NCBI GenBank assembly: GCA_022414725.1
Contig: CM039463.1
Location: 25,410,366 to 25,474,365 of the forward strand
Direction of reading: 5' to 3'
DNA: 64,000 bases
Source: Microglena sp. YARC
Lineage: Eukaryota; Chlorophyta; Chlorophyceae; Chlamydomonadales; Chlamydomonadaceae
In this document: positions 32,530-45,800 of the stretch, piece by piece
How positions within the stretch are numbered: position 1 is the first letter of the stretch
Layout: each line of letters starts with the position of its first letter
Notes under the pieces: generated by a model
Told to the model about the DNA's origin: nothing
Databases searched by the model: none
The model's input: the letters and a program-made list of their open reading frames with translations, nothing else
Position numbers and translations under genes: made by a program

Positions 32530-32850
32530 CATAAGCTTGTTCCATACATGCAGTGTTGGTGTTCTATACATGCAGTATGCAGTTGTATTCCCTTGTTCCA
32601 CACATGCAGTATGCACTAAAATTAGCTTGTTCTATACATGTAGTATGCAGCCACATACCCTTGTTACATACATGCAGTATGCACTAAAATAAGCTTGTTC
32701 TAAACATTCAGTATGCAGTCACATACGCTTGTTCTACACATGCAGTGTTGATGTTCTATGCATGCAGTATGCACTAAAATAAGCTTGTTCTATACATGCA
32801 GTATGCAGTTGCATACGCTTGTCCTATACATGCAGTGCTAGCAAGCTAAA
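32530..32850. repeat. Tandem CTTGTTCTATACATGCAGTA repeat
   Basis: About eight to ten imperfect copies of a 40-50-bp unit containing CATGCAGTATGCA and CTTGTTCTA.ACATGCAGT. Confidence 0.85.
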
Positions 32851-33830
32851 TGGGCAGCAAGAGAAAATCAGTCAGCTAGTAAAAATGCTTTGGATACTGA
32901 CATCAAGCATATCCACATCCAGTGCTATAATTTTGTCTGCCTGACTGTTGTGATGTGGTGTGAGGCTGTGATCTGTGGTGTCATGTGGTGCGGTTTGAGG
33001 CTGACATCAATCATGTACATCCATTGCATGTATTTGTCTGCCTGTGTGTTTGGGTGAATATTTAGAAATAGGGGGAAATCAGCTGCTCCATCATCATTTT
33101 GTTTTGCTAACGAATCCACTGTTTTGTTTTCATGCAACGCGTCGCAAATTGAGCGGTCGCACCGGGTGACGCGCTGTCCCCAGACCCCCGCGAAACGCGG
33201 AGCCTGGGGGGGCATTTCTGACTAGTTTAGCTGGACCCATGCGTTGCCATGCAGCGGCGGAATGGCGAAGCGTCGCACAGAAACAGAACAGTGAACGAAT
33301 CACCATGAACTGGCCTTCCACATGCTAACCTCTGCAACTGCTCACATATGTTAGTGACCACGCATAGACCCATCGTGGATTATGCATGGCATGCAGAGCA
33401 TTCTTTCTTTCTGGCGGAGCCCCCTCTTCAAAGGATTTGTCCGTGCGAACGACAACAAAATTGAAGTCTGACACGTCAGCCAACTAACTGGCTTCGGTCA
33501 GCTCCAGTCCGTTGCCACCTTTCGTTCCATTGCCAACACACTCCGCCACTTTCCCGCGTCGCTTGCGACGCTGCATAGGACTTGTTTGGACCACGCATGG
33601 CAGATTCCAGGCAGCTCCATGACCAAGCCACTCAGTCAAGCCCAAAGCTTTCACCTTATATATAATGCCGTCATGCCAGCTTTCAGACACGCTATCTAGC
33701 TTCAGAGTTTGACCCGAGGACAAGGGACAGGAGCTGCTCTGAAGCTGCTACGCATGGCAAAAAAAAGAAACAATAACCTTATGGCCACAAACACAGACGG
33801 CCTGCAGCCAGAACATCCGGATGTGTTTGT
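32850..33830. repeat. 3' flank of the synthetase gene, with dispersed repeat copy 2
   Basis: At 33,485-33,595 there is a copy of the repeat at 15,165-15,300 (CCGTTGCCACCTTTCG, CCAACACACTCCGCCA, CGCGTCGCTTGCGACGC). A GTGATGTGGTG/ACATCAATCAT duplication lies at about 32,895-33,020. No gene is recognised in between. Confidence 0.65.
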
Positions 33831-36800
33831 TTATCGCAGCTTTGAAGTCAGCGCTTCGACCTCCTTGGCGTACACCTTGTAGATTTCAGGGCGCCGGGGC
33901 TTCATGGTGCGAGTCAGCGTTCCGTTTTCTGCACTCAAGGGTGTGCTCATCTGAAGTCATAAGGAAAGCAGAGGCCAGGTGTCAGTGGTAATGGTGGTAA
34001 GTGGTAGTGGTCAGTGGTAGTTGTTCAGTGGTTAGTGGTAGTGGTAGCAGCGGTTACTGGCAGTCGTCAGTGGTAGTTGTTGCGGAGGTTAGTGGTAGTG
34101 GTCAGTGGTAGATGTTGCGGTGGTTAGTGGTAGTGGTCAGTGGTAGATGTTGCGGTGGTTAGTGGTAGTGGTCAGTGGTAGATGTTGCAGTGGTCAGTGG
34201 TAGTGGTGGTTAGTGGTAGTGGTGGTCAGTGGTAGCGGTGGACAGCACTTCCATCAACCTGCCCCCCACAAACAATCGCCCCCCTCCATCTTCCCCACCC
34301 CTCGTTTTCCACCCACCCCTCCTAACTCCCTACTGAAGTATTGACTATGTTCTAGTATGAACGGTAGGCACCGCACTTCTTGTTCAATTAAGTCACTTCT
34401 TCCTTGAACATTTCCACCGGCCCCCCTACATCTTGTCAACCCCTCTTAATCTCTCCACCCACCCCTCCTAACTCCCCACTGAAATTTCGACGATGTTCTC
34501 GTATGAACGGTAGGCACGGCGCTTCTTCAACATCTCTCCAAGATCCTCTAGGGAGTGCGGTGAGTGGGTGGATAAACATTACGGAACAATTGGATCTCGC
34601 CAACCCAGCCCCACAGACATAACCCTCCACCCCTCCGTCTTGTCCACCCCTCTTAACTTGTCCACATCACCCCTCCTAACTCACCACTGTAATATTGACG
34701 ATGTCCTCATATGAATGGTTATCACCGCCCTTCCTGTCCAATCAATTCAACTGCTCCTGGACCATCACCAACCTGCCCACCCAACCAACCATCCACCCCT
34801 CCGTCTTGTCCACCCCACCCCTCCTAACTCACCACTTTAATATTGACGATGTCCTCGTATGAATGGTAATCACCACGCTTTTTGTTCAATCGAGCCACCT
34901 GCTTGTGGAACACCTCCACCAACCTGCTCCCCCCCCCCAAACAATCATCCCCCCTCTATCTTGTCCACCTCACCCCTCCTAACTCATCACTTTAATATTG
35001 ACTATGTTCTCATATGAATGGTAATCACCGCGCTTCTTGTTCAATTGAGCCACCTCTTTCTTGAACATCTCCGTAAGTTCTTCCGGGGAGTGCGGTGAGT
35101 GGATGAATTCAGTGGACTCTGTCACCACGTCCTGATTAAGCCCTGGGGCGCCGTCCGATTCTGCCATGGCCAATGCGTCAAGGGCCTCAAAGTCGGGGAA
35201 GACCATGGCTGCCTGGGAAAAGGCAAGGGTTGAGGTGGTGGTGGTGGTGGTGGTGGGTGTGATGGTCCTGGGTGTGGTGGTGGTGGCTGTGATGGAGTTG
35301 GGTGGGATGGTGGTTGGTGTGGTGGTGATGGCTGTGATGGTGGTGGGTGTGATGGTAGTGGGTGTTGTGGTGGTGGGTGTGGTGGTGGTGGATGTGATAG
35401 TGGTGGGTGTGATGGTCCCGGGTGTGATGGTCCTGGGTGTAATGGTGGTGGATGTGATGGTGGTGGTGGGTGTGGCCATGAAGTGTTTTGTGTGACGTCG
35501 GGTAACACCATGGCAAGAGTTATTGTGGTGGGTCAGGATGGGGGTGACGGGGGGGGGGAGGTACCCTGGACTAATTGAACTCAAGGGGGTAGGGGGTGGG
35601 GGGGGTGGATAGGGTATGGGAAGATCAGAGCACGGTGGGACATGGCAAGAGCTGCTGGGGTGAGGTGGTGTGGTGGAGGGGAGGGGGTGAGAGGTCAGGA
35701 ATAAGGAGTTGGGGGTGGGGGGGAGTGTGGGCATGGGTTTGTGGAAGTGTGTGGTAGTGTGTGGTAAAGATTTTTCGGTTGGGTGCTCACCAGCTCTCTC
35801 TTGTCCTGGCCCACAATAATGATGTGCTTGATGATGTTTGAGCACATGATCTTGTTCTCAATGGGCTCGGGCTCCACGTTTTTCCCCGTTGACATCACAA
35901 TGGTGTCCTTGGCCCGGCCAGTGAGCACGTAGTGTCCAGCCATCTTCTCGCAGCCCGGGAAGCCCTTGGCCACCTTGAACCCCAGGTCACCTGTAGGGAA
36001 TCAGGTAGGGGGGGGGGGGGGCGTGGGTGTGGCAGCGGGTAGTGTGGCGTCGGCAGTGGGTAGCGGGGTAGCGTGGGTAGCTCAAAACAACTTTCTCAAC
36101 CACCCCCTATCAACAAAGTGTCCAGCCATCTTCTCGCAGCCCGGGAAGCCCTTGGCCACCTTGAACCCCAGGTCACCTGTAGGGAATCAGGTAGGGGGGG
36201 GGGCGTGGGTGTGGCAGCGGGTAGTGTGGCGTGGGCAGTGGGTAGCGGGGTAGCGTGGGTAGCTAAAACAACTTTCTCAACCACCCCTATCCAACGAAGT
36301 GTCCGGCCATCTTCTCGCAGCCAGTAGTGTGACGTGGGCGGTGGGTAGCATGGGTGTGGGTAGCTAAACAACTTTCTCAACCACCCCTATCCAACGAAAG
36401 GTCCCCAAAGTCCACCCACACACTCTTATCAAGTGAACCCTCATCTCCGACCCAATCCATCCACAACAGCATGGATGGGGTTCGAGATTCCACACACATC
36501 TCACCCAGGAAAAACTGTACCGCCACTCGTATCACATCCAGCAAAACTGTAATGCCACCCGTATCACATCCAGCAAAACCTGTACTGCCACCCTTATCAC
36601 ATCCAGCAAAACCTGTACTGCCACCCTTATCACATCCAGCAAAACCTGTACTGCCACCCGTATCACATCCAGCAAAACCTGTACTGCCACCCGTATCACA
36701 TCCAGCAAAACCTGTACTGCCACCCGTATCACATCCAGCAAAACCTGTACTGCCACCCGTATCACATCCAGCAAAACCTGTACTGCCACCCGTATCACAT

Positions 36801-39800
36801 CCAGCAAAACCTGTACTGCCACCCTTATCACATCCAGCAAAACTGTACTGCCATCCGTATCACATCCAGCAAAACCTGTACTGCCACCCGTATCACATCC
36901 AGCAAAACTGTACTGCCCCGTATCACATCCAGCAGAACTGTACTGCCACCCGTATCACAATCCAGCAAACCTGTACTGCCACCCGTATCACATCCAGCAA
37001 AACCTATACTGCCACCCATATGACATCCAGCAAAACCCACCAGTGTTAAACCATCCAGGACCAGCCTCTAAATGCCTGAGCAGTAGACTCCGCATCCTTT
37101 ATCCAACACAACACTCCCCCCTCCCCACGCCACCCACGTCTGACCAAGCCAACCCTCATCTCCAACCCCAGCCAGCCAGCCAGCCAGCAAAAACTCACCA
37201 GTGTCAAACCAGCCAGGCCAGCTCTAAATGCCTGGAGCAAGTAGATACTCTGCATCTGCATCCAACATAACACCCCCCACCCAACCACCCCACCACCCAC
37301 CACTCTGATCAAGCCAACCCTCATCTCCGACTTTAACTCCAAACCCATCCAGCCAGCAGATAGCAAAACCCCACCAGTGTCAAACCAGCCCAGGGATCCC
37401 AGCTCGCTCCAAATGCCTGCAGTAGACTCTGCATCCTGCATCCAACATAACACCCCCCACCCACCCACTCTGACCAAGCCAACCCTCATCTCCGACTCCA
37501 ACTCCAAACCCATCCAGCCAGCCAGATAGCATAACCACCAGTGTCAAACCAGTCAGGGCCAGCTCTAAATGCCTGAGCAGTAGACTCTGCATCCTGCATC
37601 CAACATAACACCCCCCACCCACCCCCACTTCTGTCAAGCCAACTCATCTCCGACTCCAACGTCCAACCCAAATCCAGCCAGCCAGATATTCCAACTCTAA
37701 AATGCCTGATAGATCTGACCTGATCCACATAACCCCCCACCCACCCACTCTGGCCAAGCAGCACAAACGCTCTTATCTCCAACCCCAACCCCATCCATCC
37801 AGTCAGCCAGCAAAACCCACCAGTGTCAAACCATTCGCAGGACCAGCTCTAAGATGCAGCTGAAGCAGTAGACTCTGCATCTTTTGAATAACCCTTCATC
37901 ACTCCAGTCCCTTGGCAATGATCAAACCCTTTCACGCATAGGCACATCCTACAGATGATTGGAGTGGATGCTTGGGGTTGGATTTATTGGTGGGGTTGTT
38001 TTGGATGGTAAAGTTGTTTTTGATGGTTGGGGTTGTATCGGCTAGAATTGTATTGGATGGTTAGGGTTGTATTGGATGGTCCGGGTTGTATTGTCTTTGA
38101 TGTTTTGAGTTGTATTGTCTTGGATAGTTTGGGTTTTGGTAATTGTTTGGATGGTTTGGTTGTATTGTTCCTTGGATAGTTGGGTTGTATTGTCTTGGAT
38201 GGTTTTGTATTGTCTATTGTGGTTGGGTGTAATTGTCTTGGATGGTTTGGTTGAGATATTTGGGTGTATGTTCTTGGATGGTTTGTTTTATTGGGTTTTG
38301 GGGTTGTATTGTCTTGGATGGTTTGGGTTGTATTGTCTTGGATGGTTTGGGTTGTATTGTCTTGGATGGTTTGGGTTGTATTGTCTTGGATGGTTTGGGT
38401 TGTATTGTCTTGGATGGTTTGGGTTGTATTGTCTTGGATGGTTTGGGATAATGTATTGTCTTGGATGGTTTTGGGTTCTGTATTGTCTTGCGATGGTTTG
38501 GGTTGTATTGTCTTGGATGGTTGGCGTTTATGTCTTGGATGGTTTGGTTGTATTGTTCTTTGGGATGGTTCGGGTGTATTGTATGGATGGTTTGGGTTGT
38601 ATTGTATTGGATGGTTTTGGGTTGTGTTGCTCTTGGATGGTTTTGGGTTGTAATTGTATTGGATGCGTTTGGGTTGTATTGTATTGGATGGTTTGGGTTG
38701 TATTGGTATTGGATGGTTTGGGTTATGTATTGGTATTGGTATGGTTTGGGTTATTGGTATTGGGATGGTTTTGGGTTGTATTGTAATTGGATGGTTTGGG
38801 TTGTATCGAATTGGATTGGATGGTTTGGGTCGGCTTGGCTAGTATTGGTTTGAGTTTAGGGTCCTTGTGCTCATGGTTATGTAGCAATTAAACCCTAAAC
38901 CTCAATTCCGTAATGAACCGATTTGGCCCAATTAAACCCTATACCTGGATGCCTAAATGAACCAATTAAACCCTGAACCTGGATGCCTAAATGAACCAAT
39001 TAAACCCTTAACCTGGATGCCTAAATGAACCAATTAAACCCTTAACCTGGATGCCTAAATGAACCAATTAAACCCTTAACCTGGATGCCTAAATGAACCA
39101 ATTAAACCCTTAACCTGGATGCCTAAATGAACCAATTGAACCCTTAACCTGGATGCCTAAATGAACCAATTAAACCCTTTACTTGGATGTCTAAATGAAG
39201 CAATTAAACTCGAAGGCCTAACCCTGAACCTCAATGCCTAAATAAAGCAATTAACTCTAACCTGCACCTTTCAGCTTAATGCAGCAAATGATGGCACTCA
39301 CCACTAGAGTGTCTGGGTCACACCACCGCGCAGGGGGGTTACCAGGGCAGGGCTTTTTAAAAAATCTATCATTGATATTTTACCAAAAACGGGGACAAAA
39401 CTAGGCGAATCCGCTATAATATGGGCGAGAAAAACGTGACTCACCATTAGAGTGTCCGGTCCACACGCGCAGGGAGGTACCAGGAATGGGCACACCAGTA
39501 GAGCCCCTGATGTTCTGTAGTGGGTAGGGGGGGCACAGAGTGAATCAGTGTGGATTATTGTGGATCAGGCATCAAGCATAAGGGATCAGATGTAAGGCAT
39601 AAGATGATCACTAATCCCAGCACACCAGTAGAGCCCCTTATGATCTGCAGTGAGTAGGGGGGGCACAGAGTGAATCAGTGTGGATTATTGTGGATCAGGC
39701 ATCAAGCATAAGGGATCAGATGTAAGGCATAGATGATCATCACTAATCCCAGCACCACCAGTAGAGCTCTTATGATCTGCAAGTGACTAGTGGGGAACAG

Positions 39801-42800
39801 AGTGAATCAGTGTAATCAGTGAGGGGGGTAAGCGTAGTGCATCAGTAGGATCAGTGTGGATTCAGCATTCAAACATCTGACGTAAGGCATAAGATGATGA
39901 TCAATCCAACACACCAGTGCAGCCCCATTACGCTCTTGCGCTGAGGAGGGGGCGAAAGTGTGAATCGCGTGATGCAGTGAGGAGGGGTAAATAGTCGCAT
40001 GCAGTGAGGATCAGTTTATTCGGCGATCAAACATCTGCCGCTAGGCATAAGATGATGATCAATGCCCACACACCAGTGCAGCCCCTTGGGTTCTGCAGTG
40101 AGTAGTGGAGGAACAGTGTAAATCAGTGTGATGCAGGGTGGATCAGGCGTCAATCATCAAACAAGAGGTAGAAGGCAAAAGGTGATCATCGATCCCCACA
40201 CAGTGGCACCTAAGTTTGACGTTGAGTAGTGGGGGGACAGAGTGATCAGTGAGGATCAGCTCTATCATAAACATGAGATAAGAGATAAGGTGATGTCATC
40301 CCCACAAACAGTAGAGCCCTTGTGTTCTAACGTGTGGGGACAGAGTGATCAGTGTGGATCAGGCATCACGATCTAGGGATAGACGTAAGGATAAGATGAC
40401 GATCAATCCCCACACACCGTAGGCCCTCGTGTTGTACGGTGAGTAGGGGAGACAGAGTAGAATCGTGTGATTGCGCTGAGTAGGGGGAAAAGAGTGGATT
40501 CAGGCATCAAACTCAGACGAAGGCATAAGAGATGATGATAATTCACCAACAGTAGAGCCCTAGTCATAGACATTGAGTGGGGGAATGAGTAACTCATGGT
40601 ATCAACACATCTGACGTAAGGCATTGAGATGATATCAACTCCACACACCTCTCTTCTCACACTCACCAATCTCGTCCTCTTCACCTCCATTTTACACCTA
40701 TCCCCCCCCCCCCACCTCGGGGACCAATCTCCCCAAGGGAATGCCTTCTCGCATGCCAAGACAGGCGAGCTTCCAGCCCCCCCCCCCCCCCCCCTCCTGC
40801 CCCTTCCAATTCATACTCCATCGGTGAATGCTCCTCCTGCTTGCTAGCATAGTGAGCTGGCCACCCCCCTTTTCCACCTCCCCCCCCCCCTCCACTCCTC
40901 TACTCACCCATGATTGAGTCCACCTCTCATACCCACTTCCTCTGCTTAGCTAGCAAGGTGAAGCTGCGCCCATACCTCCTTTTCGACCACTTCCTCCCCC
41001 CCCCCCCCTCCCCCAGTCCTCATACTCACATGATTTGAGCTCCCAACTCTCATCCCATTCCCTATGCTTGATAGCATAGGTTGAGGTGGCCCATACCCCT
41101 TCCCCTTCTCCTCCCCACCACCCCCTCCCCCAATCCTCATACTCACCCTGCATTGAGTCCACCTCTCATCCCCCTTCCTCCTGCTTGCTACGCATAGGTG
41201 AGCATGCCCCCATACCCCTTTCCCCCTTCTCCTCCCCCCCCCCGCCCTCCCCCCACTCCTCATACTCAGACCATGCATTGAGTCCCACTCTCATCCCCCT
41301 TCTCTGTCCCTTCCCCACCTCTCACCACCCCATCCCAGGGAAATTGCCTCCTGTCATGCCAGCCAGGCAGAGGCTCGGTCAAGTTCCCCACCCGTTAAGG
41401 ATTCTCACACCCAAGGATCAAAGAAGTCGTCAGGTGGGGGTGAGCGCACCGCGCCGAGCGTGTTGGTCCTTGCACGCCAACGGCATCTCTCACCTACACA
41501 TGGCATTGCATGTTGGATTCAGCTTTGTTTTAAGAGTTCAGGCTTAGTGTTTTTAAAGAGTAGTGGGGGTTGACTGCCCGCTGCCGGCAGCAATGTTTGT
41601 CTTGCACGCCAACGGCATCTTTCACCTACAAGGCATTGCAAGTTGGAGTTCAGGTTTTGCGTTTTAAGAGTACAGGCTTTTTCGTTTTAAAGAGTTCAGG
41701 TTTCGTGTTTATAGCAATTAGGGGTAACTGGACAAACCGTTTCCGTCGAGAACTTGTACTTCGTACTTTGTCGAGAATAATGGCCTGGAAATCGAGGAAT
41801 TCTCGACAATTTTGGCTGGATTATTGACAATTTCTCGACAAGTAACGAAACGTTTGTCAGTTCATCCCCTGAATTCTTAAGATTCAGGTTAGTGGTTTTG
41901 AAGAGTTCAGGTTTGTTTTTTTGAGAGTTCAGTTTAGTGGATTAAATATATGCTCTACAGGTTGGATGCATTTTAATATAATGCATATACGTATGGAAGG
42001 CTACATGATATCATGCGATATCATTTTCACTCAAATGATGCGGCAGTCACTTCAAAATTCCCATTCATATAACAATATAATGATACAGATTTTGTAACGA
42101 TATCATATGATACGTACCCGCACTTTGGTCAACGTCATATGATAAATGCCGGTCTAATCATACAGGTTAAGCATACATTTCACATATATACGTTTTACCG
42201 GTAAAACCAGGTCGAAGTCAAAGCTTAGGGTTGTCAACGAAGATATTGCAGATATGGTATGATACAATATTTCATAGTAATCTAAAATATTATACATGGA
42301 TGATATCAATGACATGTATTTATATGATAGATCGGGAGATAGTCCTGGACGCTAAGACGCTATCAGCAAATCAGTTCAGAGTGAATAAATTTTATCTTCC
42401 TGTCCTAGCCCCATCCTTGACCCTCCCCCTAATCCACCATAGCTTTTCTTTTTCAGCTACGAGCGAAGCTTCCGCACTGATTACCATTCCTGCCAACACG
42501 ACCACAACCCTTGTCCCCTGTAACAAAACTGACACAGTCGTGTCGCACACCCAAGAGGTGACCCCTGAGGGATTCCTGACACACAGCGCAAGTAAGTAAG
42601 AGTATGAATGCCCATCTGCCCCCCCCCCCTCCCCCTCCTCTCGACTTCTGCTTCCTTTCCCCTGCTCTATCGCCTTTGTCCCCCCCCCCCCCCCCTGCTT
42701 CCCTATTCCCTGCTTCCTCCCTGCTCCGCACACATACTTCTGCTGCGCAACAATAGCCAGAACACCAATCTTCTGCCAGTCCTATAGCAAGGGCTCCAGC

Positions 42801-45800
42801 ACACGGTGACCGAGCATAGCATACTTAATCCACCCCATAGCTTTTATTTTAAGTACTAAGCAGCGCTTATCCTGATTTCCTACCCACCCCACACACCACG
42901 CTGCTTCCTGCAGCCCTACCCCTGCCTGCGCACTCGGCACCGATTTATCTGCGCACATATAACAGGGCTTTAGCAACACGGTGAACGATCATGAGCCATG
43001 AATAGAGTTCAACGGAGGCACAACACACACACCTGCTCTGATACTGCTTCTCCCCAGACCCCTGCTTCCTGCACCCATACCCCTGCTGCCCACCTTGCCA
43101 AACACATCTTCTGCGCCAGCCTATACAGGCTCCAGAAAACGGTGACGGATATGCCTTACTTAGGGTTCCAAAGGAGCGCGGCCGGACTCCTTGGTTGCGT
43201 ACGGATTGGCCAGACTCAGTCAACGCGTTTTTTCTTAACGTACAGGATGCTGGCCGCAACCAAGGTGGTGGCGATCTTGCCTTTGATGCCTGGCATGGAT
43301 TCAGTTGGGGTCTGACTGGGAGCAGGGAGGCTGAAACATAAATGAGTGGTATTATGTTTACATTTTTTTACACAGTACCGTTATAATGCTACTATATGCA
43401 GGTATTACCACTTAACAGTATTATTAATTGTATAGTGGCAGGTACAGTAATACTACTGGTACAGTGGGTACAATATATGATTGAACATTATACATTATTG
43501 TAAACAGTCGGTACATTATTATTATAATTATACACTATAATTATTGAACAGTGCAGGTACAGAGTTATTGTTATACAGCTTTACTATTCAGTCTTATCAT
43601 ACATGCTTACTGTTGTACAGTAATTATTGTACAGTACAGTACAAGTACAGTCTTAATTATAAATTGGGTTACTATTATGCGGGTAGCTTGTACAGCAGCA
43701 GTGCTTTAATTTTGATACGCGGTACAAAGTACGTTTATTACAGTGCGACAAATTATGTTGCAGGCAGATCACAAGCAGTAAAAAAATCATCAGCGGTACC
43801 ACAACATGTAATTCAGAATAAAGCATTTCAAGAACCATGGAAAAAACACGACACAGTTTTGCAGATCATATGTATTACAATTTGTTTGATTTGTTATGTG
43901 CACGTCATGTATCCCCCTGCCAATACTTAACCTACTCACTGCGCAACAAAGACTTCTGAATCCTGCAAACCCACACCGGAGACACAAACACATCAAAGCT
44001 TAGCACATAATAGCCCCCCCCCCCCCCCCTCACCCACGCAGCACCGACACCCAACAGCAACCATTAACTCATTGAGAAACGCCACCCCCCAATCCACTTG
44101 CTTGTATTTCACCTACCCCCACATTCAACCCAAGCCGCACCATCTCACAAACAACTTCCGCTTCACTACTTTCCTCATATTGATAAAGAACATACCCTGC
44201 TGCATTTCAACCGACCAATCATGACCACCAACTTCGCTCAACTACTTCTCATCTGCTTAAGCAGTACATGCCCTGCTGCATTCCGACCCTACCCGCACCA
44301 TTCACCAACCCGCACCATATCACCCAACAACTCCGCTCACTGCTGCTCATCATTGCTTACAGTCCAGTCACTCTGGTTTTCCCCCACCTACCGCTACCAA
44401 CCACCAACCAACCGCTCACTTCTGCTCATCAATTGCTTATACGTACCTACTGTACAGAGGTCGAAGGAAGGGCACGCAGACAAAATGGTTGGGCTTGTAC
44501 TTAGCCAGATCCTGGCCAAACTTGGGGATGGTGGTGTACACCTGGGTGGTGGAAGGAAGAGGAGGGAGGATCAGGGCTGTTGCTCAGCATGTTATTATTA
44601 TATTGCCTAAGCATATTAAAAGTTGTATAGTAAAATAATTGGTATTGATGTTTTAAATGCAAATTTTGACTGAAAACCATTTTTTGGGTATTGTTCAAAT
44701 GTCAACTATATTGTTACCAAATTCTAGTATTTGGTTTAAAAATTCAACTTTGATGGGTAAACAAATTCTGGACTTGTTACAGACTTGGAGATGGCGGAGA
44801 ACATCCTGAGATTGGAAGGAAGAGGGAGGGGGCGGGGGGGGGGGGGGGGGGCTTGGGGCTGAGAAAGTTGAGTTGAACAAGGATTAAAAAAACAATTGGA
44901 ATCTGTATCCCTAAAAATGAGGAGGGCTGAAACCACGTCCTTCAATAGAAATAAGAGGCATGCCCCTTGGCACGATCTTGAAATTATATATGGATGCTGG
45001 ATATTTAGCACCATCGGCGGAAGAGGAGGAGGGGGCTCGGGGCTGAGAAAGAGTTGAGATGAGTAACAAATAGTTGGACTGTCATTCTTAAACACTGAGG
45101 AAGGCTGATTCCCCCCCCCCCCCCCCCTAGAAGTAAAATAAGAGGCACGGTTTTGATTATATATGGCTTCTGGGTTTATATCAATTTATGCGGGGAGAGG
45201 AGGTTTGGGCTCCGGGATGAGAAGAATGGAGTTGAAACAGGAGCTCTGAAAAAACAAATAGGACTTCTTCCTAAAAGACCTGAGGGCTGACGCCCCTCCC
45301 CCCCCCCTAATAGAAATATGAGCACTAACTTGGACAATATATAGGGATTCTGGGTTTTCACACTATGGCGCGGGGAGGAGGACGGGGGTCGGGATGAGAA
45401 AGATGGAGTTGAAACGGAGTTGAAAAACAATAGGACCTGTCTGTCTAAAAGCCTGAGGGCTGACACCCCCCTCCCCCCTAAAATAAAATATGAGCACGAC
45501 TTGGAATTATATATGGATTCTGGGTATTCCACTACGGCGCGGAGATAAGGTTTGGGGCTCGGGAATGGAAAGATGGAAGTTGAAACAGGAGTTGAAAAAC
45601 TATAGGACCTGTCTTACTTAAAAATGAGAAGCGGCTGACCCCCCCCCTCCCCACCCCTCCCCCCCCGCCCTAATGAAAGAGGCACAACTTAAAATAATAT
45701 AACGGATTCTGGGCATCACACTATGGAAGAGGAGGCGGGGCTTCGGGCTGACAAGCTTGAGTTGGACAAGATTTTTAGAGAAAGACGGGAGTATAACAAT

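Noticed and set aside
42231..42599. 122-codon frame on the plus strand
   Set aside because: It includes a MITE-like half copy and lies antisense in a synthetase intron; no motif or codon signal.
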